Source: Cichorium intybus (lineage: Eukaryota; Streptophyta; Magnoliopsida; Asterales; Asteraceae). Taken from it: a DNA stretch of 64,000 nt. Positions 13,454 through 29,084 of this stretch are shown piece by piece. Made by a program: the position numbers and the translations under genes. Below the pieces are notes generated by a model. It searched no databases and was not told the DNA's origin. It was given only the letters and a program-made list of their open reading frames with translations. The stretch spans positions 158,473,907-158,537,906 of the forward strand of contig CM042010.1 of NCBI GenBank assembly GCA_023525715.1. The letters are read 5' to 3'. Position 1 is the stretch's first letter; every line of letters begins with the position of its first letter.

Positions 13454-16410
13454 CTACAATGGTTTTGGTTTATCAGGACAATTTCTTTTGTCATGGTGAA
13501 CTATTTTCTTGCAACAATTACACAATCTTTTTGGTTTAGAAGATGCTTCACCCAAAATTTCAGATTTACTCTTCAGTCTTTTACCTCTTGCGCCAGATCC
13601 TTTATTTCTAATATCCAAAGGATTCTCAATTTCAACTTCATCAGGAAGTGAAACACCTAAAATCTTCTCATACTCCGCTTTCCTGCTCAAATCTCCTTGA
13701 TTAGATACACTTTCACAAAATGTAGCTTTAAGTTTCTTCTGTTCTTCAAGGTGCTCACATAGCTTCACGGAATCTTTACTTAACACATTGACATAATGAT
13801 CAACCATGGAAAATATGTCAATGGCTGTCCGGTCAACATCGTCATCGGTGTGTGAAGTTTTGAACCGCCGCCTCAATAATTCTGAAGGAATAACATCTTT
13901 GCACCATCGCCTACATATATACTGATTGGGAATTTCCTCATATTCACAAAACTTCATAACACAAAAGATGTGCCTGCATAACAACCCATACTGTTGAAAC
14001 TTCATACACTCACATGTCAAAAATAGATCCTTTTTTAAATGCTTCACCTGACAATAATTCAACAAAAAACCAATTAGATAAAGATGAAAATTACAAAATC
14101 AAATCATATGAATACAATATAAGTTATCATACCTTATATGAAGAATCCTTATACAAAGAATCATAATGATATTCTTCAACAGTTGGGTTGTCATCTTCAT
14201 TTAACACTTTCTTTAAAGTAACATTCTTCTTCTTCTCAAGGACATCGTAGTTCTCAACATCTTCATCCAAGTTGAAGCTCCAAATCGAACAAGTATTCTG
14301 AGATTGACACAACTCCTCCTGCACTTGATAAAACACTTTCCTTGTATACACTTTTGCAGCATGCCTTTCATACGGGAGACATGTCACCATTCTTGGATAC
14401 TTTGAAGAAGTGTTAAAATCAGCCAAGTTTTGGTTATGCCTTTGTCTCTCCATTGAAGAATCAAATGTCATCATAAAATTAAGAAGATAAGACCCGGAAA
14501 GTGTAGAATTTTGAAAAGACCAATTCTGACTCTTAGAAAATAATGTTGTTCTCATTAACCCAGACATAGGAACATCCCTAAAGAATGCTGGTATCCAACA
14601 CCTACGCATACCGTACATCTTCTTCAACCACTTGTTGTCAGATAGTTTAAATTCATTAATCATCGCCTGCCATCCATCTTCAAATTCTGAAGCATGTAAC
14701 TTAGAATTCCAAATCAAAGAATTAAATCGATCCTTGAACTGTTTGTTATTAAAAACTTCTGCAGGGACCTGTAAAAAATTTAAAATATAAAGTTAGTCAT
14801 TTCAATTAAACCATATAATATGTAATACATTCTCTGAGAATGACTCAGACCCATCAAAGCTAAAACAACATTCTCAGAGAATGGTATAGCATATGATAAC
14901 AATGAAACCCCCTGTAAACACAAAAACAATTTTACTTTTTTCGCAATTCTTTGAGAATGACATGAAACATCACCTTATATCCCAACTTTGTAGTTATATG
15001 CCACATACATAACCGATGATGCGACTCAGGAAAAACTTGTTCGATTGCTTTTTTCATAGCTGGATCTTGATCAGACAACAAAATAGTAGGATGTTTACCA
15101 AACGTTTTTCTAAAACATGTAAGTAACCATACGTACGAATCTGTGTCCTCCCTACTAAGCAACCCGGCACCAAATGTGACGCACTTTTTATGATTGTCTA
15201 ACCCTGTGAATGGGACGAATACCATATTGTACCTATACACAATTAAAAAAACCATCAGCACCACCAAATTCAATATAATATTCCCAAAGAATGATATAAC
15301 ATAAAATATCAAATCAAAAAATAAAACCAACACAGGAACACACAAATATCTAACATGTTTGTATCAAACGTTGCATCAAATGAAACTACATCACCAAACT
15401 CCCGAAAGTTGTATTTTGCAGTCTCATCAGCCCAAAACAATGCATTCAATTGCTTGTCTTCAACCCTATATTCAAATGAAAAGTTTGGAGAATATTTTAC
15501 TCTATCCTCCATCAAATTCACAATCATTTGAGAATCACTACCTGCAATGAAACAAATAAGGTTACACATGTAATTCTTGTAATCAATAGCCAAACCGCCA
15601 CGACTTGAACACCCACCTTGAATGCCCGTCATTAATCTATATGCCTTACCTCCTCCAACATTCTGCTTTGTCATGTTATAAATATAACTTTTTTGTGAAA
15701 AATCAAGTTCTCTACTAGCCCGTAATAGATACATATTTACTTTACTAATCAATCTATGGTTATGTCTCTCAACAAAGTCATACACATAGTAACCTTGACC
15801 ACCTGGTATAATCTTAAAAACAATATGGGCCTTACATTCAGTTCTATGTAAATCTTTTCTTCTTTTAGTTTTCTTCATTTGAACATCCATAGTATCCACA
15901 TTGCCAGTGTTTGGTTTCCCTTCCCGATTACATAATAAATGACGAGAAGTAACCACATCATAAGTCGTCTTCTTAAGAGGACCTTTCCTTATATCAAAAC
16001 CTGCTTGAAATGCATATTCCTTATACATTGTCACAGCAGCTTCTAATGAAGGATATTGAATTCCTTTTTTGGGCTTGATATGATCATCTGTTCTTGTTAT
16101 CCAGTATGGTGTCCCACCAGGAGAAACAAAATCATTACTAAAAACCGATTCTTCTTCGTCTAAAAATTGTAAAACACAATGAAAACTACATTACAATATA
16201 ATCATTATCATTAAATAAAAACATAACCAAAAAATTCCATCACAATTCATCCGTTATTGTCTGTTCTAAATCATTTTAACTTACCAATTCTAGGAGAATG
16301 TAATCCTGTGTCAATATCCCTTGCAGCAGGTATTGAAAAATTTTCACATTCCTCTGTTTCTGCATTGTTTTCATATGGTTCCTTACTACTTGTTTCACCA
16401 TGCTCCATCT
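13454..16410 (-). CDS. FAR1-related / MudrA-type MULE transposase gene
   Basis: Inferred exons on the minus strand: 16285-16410, 15355-16159, 14974-15232, 14133-14768, 13454-14047 (about 806 aa if one frame lesion is discounted). Domains: FAR1 DNA-binding zinc finger in exon 2 (YWITRTDD...YKEYAFQAGFDIRKG, then CKAHIVFKI and VERHNHRLIS); MULE DDE transposase with VVSFDATFDTN (first Asp), LLSDQDPAMKKAI (second Asp), HRLCMWHI and SEFEDGWQAMI; SWIM zinc finger CECMKFQQYGLLCRHIFCV in exon 5; and a C-terminal Cys/His knuckle CNCCKKIVHHDKRNCP. Phases agree at every junction from exon 2 on. In exon 1 the ATG frame and the frame that joins exon 2 differ by one base at a four-base A run (16379-16382). 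The coding-like acidic stretch follows in the second frame. So either there is a 1-bp lesion or the true start lies elsewhere. Otherwise the transposase looks intact. Confidence 0.8.
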
Positions 16411-16634
16411 GTTTCTCCAATTATAGATCCAAACAAATAAACATCCAAGAAATATACATTTGTAAAATACTTTTCCCACAATAAAATCAGTAAAACATTA
16501 AAAAACCAAAATACAAATAAATAAATACATATAATCTCTAAGAATGAAAGCCAAATCGAATTAAAACTCCAAAACATCATTATCCTTATTACATATTTTT
16601 CAATACATCTTATTCTTAACCAAAAACTATAAAA

Positions 16635-16817
16635 CTAGAAGGATCTAAAAGGACAATTCCTGCTATCATGATCAGCAATCTTATTATAGAATTTGCAAAA
16701 TCTCTTATAATGACTCCTAAAATCTTCCATGTTGTAACCATCATCATCAAAATACAAGTCCCTTGAAAATTCCAATCCTACAATCATCAAAACGCATACA
16801 CCTATCCAAAAAGCCAT
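16635..16817 (-). pseudogene. Fragment resembling a FRS C-terminal zinc knuckle
   Basis: A short minus-strand frame ends HYKRFCKFYNKIADHDSRNCP, similar in layout to the CNCCKKIVHHDKRNCP tail of the neighbouring transposase but with a Cys missing (FY in place of xC). It lies just upstream of that gene's first exon. It may be a relic of a tandem or nested MULE copy, or chance similarity. Confidence 0.35.
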
Positions 16818-17514
16818 ATAATCCTAAAAACCAACATTTATTTAATAAAGTTATTAGTTAATTCTCTTATAATGTCAATAAACAACTAAAACAATTAACC
16901 ATTCTCATAGAATACACATTCACTAGCATATACCATCACCATTCTCGTAGAATGCAGTTACACTAACATGTATATACATCATTCTCATAGAATGTTCTAC
17001 ATCTCCTGTGGCGTAACTAGACAATTCACTAATTTACGTACTTCGCATCAGAATTCAGAGCAATTATATAAAATAAGTACATAATTGGCTCAATTATATC
17101 AATCGAAAAACGGAAATATCACAATTAGTGTCATTCGCACAACACCATTATCGAAATCACGAAGATCGTAAACAAAATTCATACATGTGTCAAATTCAAT
17201 TGATTATCTACGCATTGTTCACCTAGTACTGTCAATATATAATCGCTTTGATCATACGACAACCACAAATTCAGAATTTATCAACGAAGAATTGATTCTC
17301 GAATCAATTTAGTTTTAGAATTGATTCAGTTATCGATTTTGAATTGATTGCAATCTCATTAGCGGTTACGATCTACCTCATTAATTATTATTCATATTAA
17401 TCTTATTTAATTAAGGAGATTCGCGTTAAAATACCGATCCTAACCTTCAACCAGGAAAGAACGTGATTCGGATGTACGATCGCACAGTATTTGCTATCCG
17501 CATTTGAACCTACA

Positions 17515-18195
<681 letters not shown>

Positions 18196-19896
18196 ATGGC
18201 CAAACTTAAAGCAAGTTTCTTCTTCTTCCTCCTCCTCTGCATCATCATTATACGCCATTCACATGTAAGCAAATAAGTTTTTTTCTTTTTGATGGATTCT
18301 GAATTTCTATTTCTTTTTGAATGGTTGACAGAACTTTTATCAATTATCTACTTATTGGTATTTAATAATATATCAATATGAAATAGAGTGGTTTTAAATT
18401 CCAAGCAAATGGCCCAAATATAATTGTATAATATGTTATTGCTTACTACGCTATTGGATCGATGGATCTAGAACATTCTTATTTGTAGATATTTTATCGA
18501 CGTAGACACGATGACCAGAAATATCAATTCAAATTTATGATTTCTAGATCATCTTGAGGAAGTTCTAATCACTAAAAACGTATTTTGTTGGATATTATAT
18601 ATACTTTACTGCAAGTTGAGATGTTTTTGTTTGTTTTTTGAGCTTGGAAATTTCAAATATCGTTTGATGACTAATTTCTTCTAGTTGTCTAACTAAAAAC
18701 AACTTGTAATATTAGATTTTGATGATATTTTCTGCTCTCTACGTTCTTTTGAATTTACTTTATATATATTTCATTCTTCCCTCTTGTTTCTTCACAAATA
18801 TTTTCATATAGATCTATGCATTTTGTTATAATGTTTATGCTTTTAATTTTATATTTACTAACTATTTTCGTGTCGACTTTCATTAGGCACTTTTGTTATA
18901 ATGTTTAAACCTTATAAGATTTACTTATTATTGTTGTTTCAACTTTTATTAGGCAGGAGGAGAAGGATCGTTAACACGTGCTCGTAAGTATCTATTTTTG
19001 GAGAAAAAAGACAAAAACAACCAAATTTTCTAATTATGATACAAAAGATAGACAAAAAAAATCAAGAAATAACCAATCTAGCCAACTAAATCGCAAATGG
19101 CTCTTAATGGGTTGCGATTTCGTATATTGGGTTACGTTATGCTTTTAGTGGGTTGCGATTTTCCTAAAGCCTATCACTAGTAATTTCAGTTTAAAAAAAT
19201 AGAAGACGTTTAAACACATAAGATTAAGGTTAGTATAATGGTAAGCTATGGTGCTCGCATACCTAGTGACTCCAGATCGAATCCCTTAGCATAAAGTATT
19301 TTTCCTTCAAAATCATTTTATAATTGAGGTGTCATTTTGGAGATAAAAAGCATTCGTCAAGGCTCAAATTAACGCCTTCTTGGCAATGAGTCGCCCATCT
19401 TAACACTACACCGGACTTTAGTTATCATTTTGAATTGTTTTTCTAGTTTATTAAGCCAAAAGTTACTGCGATAAACTTTTAAAGAAATCGCTACCCATTA
19501 AAAGAAAAATCACAGCCCAATACACGAAATCGCAGCCCACTAAAGCCCATCTACAATTTCGCTTGCCAGATTGGTCATTCATTAACTTTTTGGTTATATT
19601 TGGAAAATTGTTAGAAAATTTGGCTATTTTTGTCTTTTATTTTACTATTAGAAGTTATTGTCCTAATTAAGGTTCACATGAGTTAAAATTTTCTTGATAA
19701 TGTGATTTTTACAGAATGCCCGCATGCTTGTGGAGTTCGTTGCTCTAAAACGCATCATCGCGGAAATTGTTTAGATACATGTAATAGTTGTTGTCAAGCA
19801 TGCTTATGTGTTCCTTCAGGTTTCGTTGGACACAAAGATGAATGCCCTTGTTATAGAGATCGAAAAACACATGATGGTAAACCTAAATGCCCATAG
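18196..19896 (+). CDS. Snakin/GASA gibberellin-regulated cysteine-rich peptide
   Basis: Three exons: 18196-18264, 18953-18983 and 19715-19896, all with GT-AG junctions and matching phase, giving 93 aa. Residues 1-23 are a signal peptide with a long Phe/Leu/Ile core (ASFFFFLLLCIIII). A short variable region AGGEGSLTRA follows. The mature GASA domain has exactly twelve cysteines (residues 35, 39, 43, 52, 56, 59, 60, 63, 65, 77, 79, 92) and ends KPKCP, the family's usual terminus. Family members are secreted, disulfide-rich peptides acting in gibberellin-responsive growth and antimicrobial defence. Intron 2 holds a foldback element with a tRNA-like core. The gene looks intact. Confidence 0.92.
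19002..19640. mobile_element. Foldback MITE in intron 2 of the snakin gene
   Basis: The left end (AAAAGACAAAAACAACCAAA...GGGTTGCGATTTCGT) is repeated inverted at the right end (about 19500-19640: CGAAATCGCAGCCCA...TTTGGCTATTTTTGTCTTTT). The inverted repeats cover about 150 bp each with mismatches. The short flanks do not give a clean target duplication. No protein coding is seen. Confidence 0.65.
19222..19296 (+). repeat. tRNA-like (SINE-type) segment inside the MITE
   Basis: The segment GGTTAGTATAATGGTAAGC followed about 35 bp later by CCAGATCGAATCCC resembles the A and B boxes (D and T arms) of a tRNA. TTAAGG and CCTTAG could pair as an acceptor stem. It is degenerate and more likely a tRNA-derived SINE head than a functional tRNA. 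Confidence 0.4.
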
Positions 19897-19942
19897 CCCA
19901 TTGGATCGTTTAGGTTTACCAAAAACCGATCCAACTTAGTTA

Positions 19943-21999
<2,057 letters not shown>

Positions 22000-22949
22000 G
22001 GTGTAGTCTTTTAGAAGCTCTTCCTGGCCAGTTTGTTTGTAGATAGGCATACCTTTTTTCTTCAGACTGTTTGTTTTTTAGAAGACTGCAAACCTAAAAA
22101 TGTATGTGTGTCCTCTTTTTCTAGAAGACATGGCATAAGGTCTTCTGAAATTTGTAGACGCCTGCAGACCACTATAAACATCATAGCCATTGTCAAAATC
22201 TAAATAAAATCAAACCATTTCAAAATCAAACATAAATATAATAAAATAAACTTATTTGTTGTGATTAAATTTAAAACCATAATCATTAAAATTATCATTT
22301 TTTAAATTTTATCTTCGCAATAATAAAAAAGCATAATTGTGTTTTTTGAATTTTGAATTGTATAGTATTGTTTGTAACGTTGTAGAACTACTATCCCTTA
22401 AATATCACGAAGTTGAATCCTAATATGTAGCAACTAAAATAACATTTTATTTTATGCCTTAATTTGATGTTACTAAAGATTTAATATAAGATTAGTTTAT
22501 ATTAATAAATAATATTACTACATAATTAGGGTACAAGGTTAACTAACTATAATTTTGTACTCAATATGATCAACTTAATGTGACACTTCTAAATAACCAT
22601 GTACGCGTTGATGGTGATGAATACGAGGTTCACCCACAAGGTAGTGCAATGAATCAGGAATATATGACTCGTTTACAAGATGAATTTGCTGAGCAGTTAA
22701 TGCAAATATGGAATGAATTCTTTTAAATAAACTTTGTTATGGTGGTTGTAGGGATTAAATTTAGTATTCTAAAATTAGAATTTTTGAAATTTCTTTTTAA
22801 TTTAAAAAAATCACTATATTTTAGCAGTCTGTAGCCTTTAAAAAATAAACAGTCTTTTTTGCAGACTGCAGACGTTTGGTCCACCTCTTCCTCTGTAGAT
22901 GTGGTTCACATACTGCAGAATTTTTACCTCTTAAAAAACAAACAGCACC
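22000..22949. mobile_element. Harbinger/PIF-like element remnant, TSD TTA
   Basis: The right end reads inward GGTGCTGTTTGTTTTTTAAG. The left end reads GGTGTAGTCTTTTAGAAG. Both are next to TTA (21997-21999 and 22950-22952), the 3-bp target of this superfamily. Subterminal AGACTGCAGAC / GTCTGCAG blocks are inverted between the ends. Near the right end (about 22585-22726) a short frame, VDGDEYEVHP...EFAEQLMQIWNEFF, stops. It looks like the C-terminal tail of a Harbinger-type nuclease, though very little is left. Confidence 0.55.
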
Positions 22950-22952
22950 TTA

Positions 22953-25275
22953 GTGTTCTTTCCGGGTTTCTTAGGTTCTTCGTATTCTTAGGAAAGTGCT
23001 CAAGTCATTAATATATTAGATCTTTGATCTTCAATTCTAGTATCATATTGTAACGATACCCTAATTACACATATCTACATGAATTAGTTGAGGGGGAGGA
23101 AAGTTTGGTCCCAATATCCCATGGAGTTCAGACCTACAACCGTATGAGCGAACCCCTAATGTAAGTAATTACATGTTCCCCCTGTGGTTTGTCTTTCTAT
23201 GATTCTAAGTATTATGGTTGACCCAATGTTGGCAACAATTTTGATTTGTTTGTTTTTTTCCTAGTGCATGTTATTAGTGTAATAACTCATAAGAACCCCA
23301 AAATCATGAACTTCACTCGATTTCACCAGCTTTGTATCAACAAGTTCTAGGAAGCCACTTTTCACATTAGTGACACTTCATTTTCAAATCATATATTGTG
23401 TCAATTTCTAATCAATGTTTACATCCCAGTCTAATTCTAGGTTGTTTGCATCACCCAATAGTCGAAACGATACCAACCTAAGGTTACCATTTTCTAAATT
23501 TTCTCCTTACAGTAACCTACTTTCCAACACCCTTATTTGATTTAGTTTAAACAATTTATATTTAATTTCATTTTGTGTTACATTATGGAAATAAATAACA
23601 CTTCAAACCATCATAATAGGCTAATTACCACCAATTCATTGATTACTAACAAAAAACCTAAACAAGTTCCTAATTATCACTCTTAAACTATATTTGTGTT
23701 TAATTATCACATGTTAGTTGATTATTAGGTTCACATTCATTGTTAATATCAATCTTACTTACATGTAGAACATCAATTCCAATATCCTTATATAAATTCT
23801 AACTCAATAACATATAGCTTAATGATAATTGAGGAGTATTATGCCTTTAGAGAGTATAAGACATCAATATGGTATGATATCTGTTTAAGGAATTTGACCA
23901 TTGTGTCACCAATATCCAAAAATCAAACTTAGGGCACCAAAATCATCCATTTTACATCCAATGTATGAAAATTGGTAGAAGAAATGAGTTATGTCCCACT
24001 TTAAGCGTCACTTAATATTGGTTAACAGAAGTCAAAACGTTCAAGAATCCAATCAAAATGAAACACAACATGCATGTCACGACCAATGTCATGTCACCCT
24101 ATAAAGGAATATAAATTCCAACATGATATTTATGTTGTCCGACTTTGTGTTATCATTTCTAGAAATCAAAACACATGACGTCATATACACGGTATATGAT
24201 GGGTGGATTGTTTCGTGTTTATCAAAAACTTTACAACTAAGCTTTTGGCGATATTAACTTTGAAGTATGGCACTATAACTTATTTCATCTATTTCATATT
24301 ATTATATAGAAGTCAAAATGGAATAATACAATAAAACATGATACAATATTAATAAGAAATAAATAAAAACTAGAAAAGGAAAGGATGATGAATATTATAT
24401 AAACAAAAAAATTATGAACTCATCGACTTGTAAATTTGGCAATGTGATACAACTGAAATGATAATAAGAAAAAAGAAAGAGAATGATAAGGATAATAAGG
24501 GTATTCTTCTAGAATTAATGGATAATACATGTTTTCCAAACTAAATGGTTAAGATACTCGACTAATTCAGATGTTTAAATTTGAGAGAAACAAACGCTAT
24601 GAATGCTTAATGGTTCAGAAGCTACCTCTTAACTAGACGATTAATAGGCTTATCAAATAGCCTCGTAGTTTTATTTCTCACACCTATCTTGAATTTCACC
24701 AAATTTAACAACTTGGGAAAGTTTATATTGGAAATACTAGACCGTGGTTGTTAACAAAAAGCCTAACGTATTAACTCTGGCCATTTACTATCTGTCACGA
24801 CCCACTAACACAGGCAATAACAAAAAAATCAGTCGGATATGAAATCATGATTTTTCTGAGAGAAATATTATCAAACAAATTTTCTCTTGTTTTTATGTTT
24901 CAAACGAAAATTTTATAGAAAGTTTTTCTTAGTTTTGCATCATAAAGATCAAATCTCGTGGTACATGTATCATATTTCATAGTACAAAAACCAGACTTTT
25001 GTCAGATTACAAGCAATTTTCTAGGTGGGACCTGTGAATTCACAGAAGCTATATGCAAAATCGTAGGTAGAATTTTGTAGATGTCTCAAACGAATTCACA
25101 TGTCTCACCCGACGAATTAGGGATTTCTCACCTCTGAAGTAGAAATGTGTCAGGTCCACCAGAGGATTTTGAATTAATTTTCTCATTTCGTAGGCGAGCA
25201 TATTGATTTCATAGGTAAAAAACCAATTTCGCATATTGATTACACAAGTAAAAAACCAATTTCAGAGATCAAACC
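22953..25275. other. AT-rich intergenic DNA, nothing recognised
   Basis: No gene, RNA or clear element boundary was identified. There are only short open frames without family features. Confidence 0.45.
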
Positions 25276-27577
25276 TGAAACGACCAAAAATTTATAATAA
25301 ATATGTAAAATAAGATGTGTGTAATTTAAAGTTTTTATGTAATATTATGAAAAATTATGGTTGTAAGGGTAATTTAGTCATTTTACCCTAAAAAGGGTAA
25401 ATTGGTCATTTGACCATATGCAGAAATTATTATAAAAATTTAATTATGGTTTAGGACTAAAAATGTAAGAAATTAAATTCTATGAAAAGATAATGGATTT
25501 TTGGTGGCCAAAGTTCAAAGAAGGGGACTTGAGGGACCAAAACTGTAAATATGAAAATATAAATAGAGAAAAATATCTCATAAATCAACATAATTCAGTT
25601 GAGTGATCTAGAGACTACGGGAGAAATCTTGGAAGAACCGTGAGCAAGTATAGGAAGAAGAACAAGGAGATTTCAACAAGAATTGAAGATATAATCTAAA
25701 CCAAGGTTAGTAATCAAGCTTCTAACTTCAATTCTTGAGTTGGGTCTTCACGGGATGAACTGGAAATTCAGTTCATGTCATGATTTCTAAGGATTATTAT
25801 GGTATCTAAACTTGGTACATGAAGTTATGCCAAGAATATACCAATTTAACCGAAGAATTTCTTGATTTTGGATTTGAGCTTAAGAACCCTAGAAACGGGT
25901 TTTTGGAACTGAAATTGATTTCCATGAGTTTAATAAGTCATATATGTTATAAAGGAAGTTAGAAATTAGTTCCATTCTCAAAAATTAGCTAAAATGATTT
26001 TTGAGAAAAAAATGAATTTTCGGGAACAATTTCAATCAAATGTGATAAAAATTAGTAGATTGTGGCTAAAATGCATAAGGAAGTTGTTATTAGGGCCTAG
26101 AAGTGACCCTAAGACAATTAAGTCATGTATTAAGAACCTAATAGGATGGATAGTGTAGCTGCAGAATGGAAAAATCGTCAATTTGGGCAATGTAGTATAG
26201 ATCGCGACCCTATCTCCCCTTGATCGGGTCGCGATCCAGCGGCTGAACAAAAATGCAGTTTAGTTCAAGGTCTCCTGCCAAGTGGTTTTCCATTTTTAAG
26301 TTTTGGTCCAAAACTTGTCCGTTTGACCCCAAATTTTAAACATAGGTCTATAATGGTCCAAAACTTCATAAAATTTTATCGGAATCGAAATACGACCCTC
26401 CGAGGGTACTGTAGTAAAATACGTATAAAATACAATTTAACTAAAGTTGGTCATTCAAGAGTTATACACTTGTTTTGACCATTAATAGTATAATAAGGAC
26501 TCTAACATGTTATAGAGTCAATTAAAATGTAAATTAATGTATCATATACCACATATAGGTGCAAGCCAAGTAATCGGACACCGAAAGGGTAAAGAACCAA
26601 GGGACGTCTAAACAACTTTTCAAGAGTTATAAGGTGAGTACATGTAGCATTTTCACCCATTTTGGGATACATGGCAAGTAAGTAAGTATTTTTCAGATTT
26701 CATATATAAATTTTATGTGTGAAAATATTTGCAAAAATGGTACATTTTCTAGCTTAATGGAGAGTTAGTTGCTATATTTGAAAGTATAATTCCTAGTAAT
26801 AGCCTAGACTATGTTTACAACATGTTTGAGTTAAAAGCTTGGCAATTAGCCAATTTTGTAAGCAAGTATTGTTTCAGTTTCCAGATAATATTTTTATATT
26901 TGACTGGGATTGTAGCTAGCAAGCGTTAGTAAGGGAACTATGTTCCAACCTGCCCGGGTTAGGTAAGGAGTCTACTGGGGATAACCCCTTTGCGAAGTAG
27001 GCTGCCTCAGCACTTCTACGGTGAAGATTGATCCGTTCTTTCTAGCTGTATAGACTTGAGGTATCACACATAGTGATTAAAGCCCTAAGTATAAAAATCC
27101 AGCAAGTTTATAAAACCAGTCAAAGAAAGTACGAAATAAGCTAGTTTTGAAAGATATAAAATGGTTTTAAAGACAGAAAGTTATAGTATATTAACACTAT
27201 AAAATTTCAGCAAATGTTTATTTTATAAAGTTTTATATAAAGATGATTAAATGTTTGAGTCCAAAACTCATGTAACTCACGAGACAATTTGTCTTACGTA
27301 TTTTATTTTTATGCCATGTATTCCAGGTTCAGGTATAAAGTTGTAAGATAGTTTGGAGTTATGAAATAAGCACTAGGGGGCGAAGGAGTGGAGCTGGATA
27401 CCGCTTCCATGTTTGGTATTGATTGAATCCATTTTCCTTAAACTTATGGTTGTTTGATATGTAATGTAACACCCCTTTTTGTTGAATTTAAACAAGTACA
27501 ATGGTTTTTGTTGGACCGTATTTTGTAAAATATGTTTTATTGTAATATAAATGGTTTGAAAAAGTTGGGGCGTTACA
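25276..27577. mobile_element. Second gypsy-type solo LTR (probable)
   Basis: The block starts TGAAACGACC (compare TGTAACGACC of related LTRs) and ends GGGGCGTTACA, close to the end of the 202-2461 LTR. Its length of about 2.3 kb is also similar. It lacks PBS, PPT and pol coding. The 5-bp flanks are AAACC and AGTCC, matching at only three positions, so the limits are less secure. An internal palindrome GATCGCGACC...GGGTCGCGATC lies at about 26201-26235. Confidence 0.55.
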
Positions 27578-28706
27578 AGTCCTATGTAATTTGTGGCTAT
27601 TTTGGAAAAACACTACTTTGTTTTGTTTAAATCTTGGAAGAAGCTTAGGACAATCATTTTAATTTGTCCTTTTCTCCATTTCCATTGGGTTTTCGATAAT
27701 TATGGTTGTTAAGATCATTATTTTGTCGGATTGTAGTTTTAAACCTTAGCAACTATAACAACTATTATGCATTAAAAAATTGTGTGTTGCTAAATATACA
27801 ACTCATAAACACCTTTTAACAAAAGTCAAAATATTTCCAACCAATCACATCTAATCTTTCCGGAAAACAAAGCAGTTTCAACAAATAAAAATAAGTTGAC
27901 TTTCAATTAGGGTGTATATGAAGTATAATGGGATGTTTATTTAGTTTTTCCCAAAAAAATTTGATCGTTTTAGTAGGAAAAGAATATAAACAATAAAATA
28001 TGTAAAGGAAAATAATTTATATATATATTTAAAAACGGAAATTTTTGGTACTTTGTTACGTTTTTTTGGTGTAACGCGGGTTGGGTGGATCCAATGTGGA
28101 TCCATTTTGTCCACCGACCCATTATCCCCCACCGCTTCACCTTCTCATTCCTCATTATCCAGTTCTTTCGAAATCCAAATCACCGTCCAAGGAAATCCAC
28201 TTCCTCCCCACCGCTTCATCTTCGTCTTTTGCCTGTTCCACTGATCGGAGCCAAAGAGGGATAGCACCGGGATAAGGTCGGCCAATCACCGACGATTCCA
28301 TTAACGCGTCTGACCACCGCCTCTTCACTTCGACCTAGGATTCCACCAGTTTTACACAGCAACACAGCTCCACAGAGAGAGAGGGGAAGGATAGATTACC
28401 AAGACATGCGATTGGGATCGATTGATCGGAAAGGAAGGTCAAGGTACTACGAGTGATCTCTGGAAATTAATCGCTTCATTCTGTTTTTCCATGGAAGAGT
28501 GTGTCGTCCTCCTTTTCTAATGCTCTAAACCTTGGGATTCGCGAACTGGTTTATGAGGTTTGTTAGGAAATTATGCAGTTCCCTTTTTACGTAAATTTCA
28601 GCTCAGGTTAGGGTTTTTGTTTTGAACTACCAAAAATTACTCAATATTCAATTGTCATTTAGCTTATTATAATTTCTTTTAGTTTCCTGACATGCTTGTA
28701 TAATTA
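27578..28706. other. Non-coding; possible captured 5' UTR/promoter in the Helitron mosaic
   Basis: 27578-28050 is AT-rich with no recognised feature. 28070-28480 is unusually GC-rich and pyrimidine-rich (CCACCGCTTCACC repeated at 28127 and 28208), like a plant 5' leader. It may be the promoter/leader of the gene captured at 28.7 kb. The 5' end of the Helitron (TC...) was not located. Confidence 0.35.
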
Positions 28707-29084
28707 TTTCTTGTAAAGGTTGTCGAAATGAGTTCAAGGGGAATGGTTTCGACCAAAAAAATTAATAGACGGGATCTACTAAAATCAAGTGGTGACCGGT
28801 GAGATCAATCATTTTTGCTATTGTGCTGAACAAAATTCTAGCTGCTAATTTCCAGTCTCCACTCTCTGTTCAATCTAGCATTTTTCATAAATCCTTGATG
28901 TTCAAGCTGCCTTCATATACACATGGAGAAGTGATTGGTTGATAATTTTGAGAGAGCAAAGCAGCAACAGAAGCTAGATACTGAAGACGAGAAAAAGATT
29001 GATACATGTTAAAAATTTATGGAAATTATGAGGAGTTTACCTGTAGTTGTTGTCCCAACAATTGGAAAAGCTTTTGATCCTTCT
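28707..29084 (+). pseudogene. Captured exon fragments, unidentified gene
   Basis: One exon-like piece (about 28707-28799) encodes MSSRGMVSTKKINRRDLLKS and ends at a plausible GTGAG donor. A second (about 28940-29084) encodes VDNFERAKQQQKLDTEDEKK, a TAA stop, then FMEIMRSLPVVVVPTIGKAF before GTAAGT. I do not recognise the source protein. The internal stop shows it is not functional. Confidence 0.45.

Larger units (their letters stand above)
7728..17000. repeat. Dispersed palindrome ATTCTC(A/T)GAGAAT, many copies
   Basis: By eye there are about 20 exact and roughly 15 near copies. Exact examples lie near 7754, 7824, 7971, 8037, 8146, 8388, 8496, 8548, 8656, 8709, 9887, 9928, 10611, 11797, 11821, 13276, 13352, 13422, 14829 and 14869. 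Variants toward the right end read ATTCTC(A/G)TAGAAT (16900, 16942, 16981). They lie in introns, intergenic spacer and flanks of the two convergent genes, not in the inferred exons, and I saw none outside the 7.3-17.0 kb block. The two orientations are reverse complements of each other about a central W. Confidence 0.85.

Noticed and set aside
19222..19296. Functional tRNA gene
   Set aside because: The arms are too degenerate and no full cloverleaf could be drawn; it sits inside a MITE.
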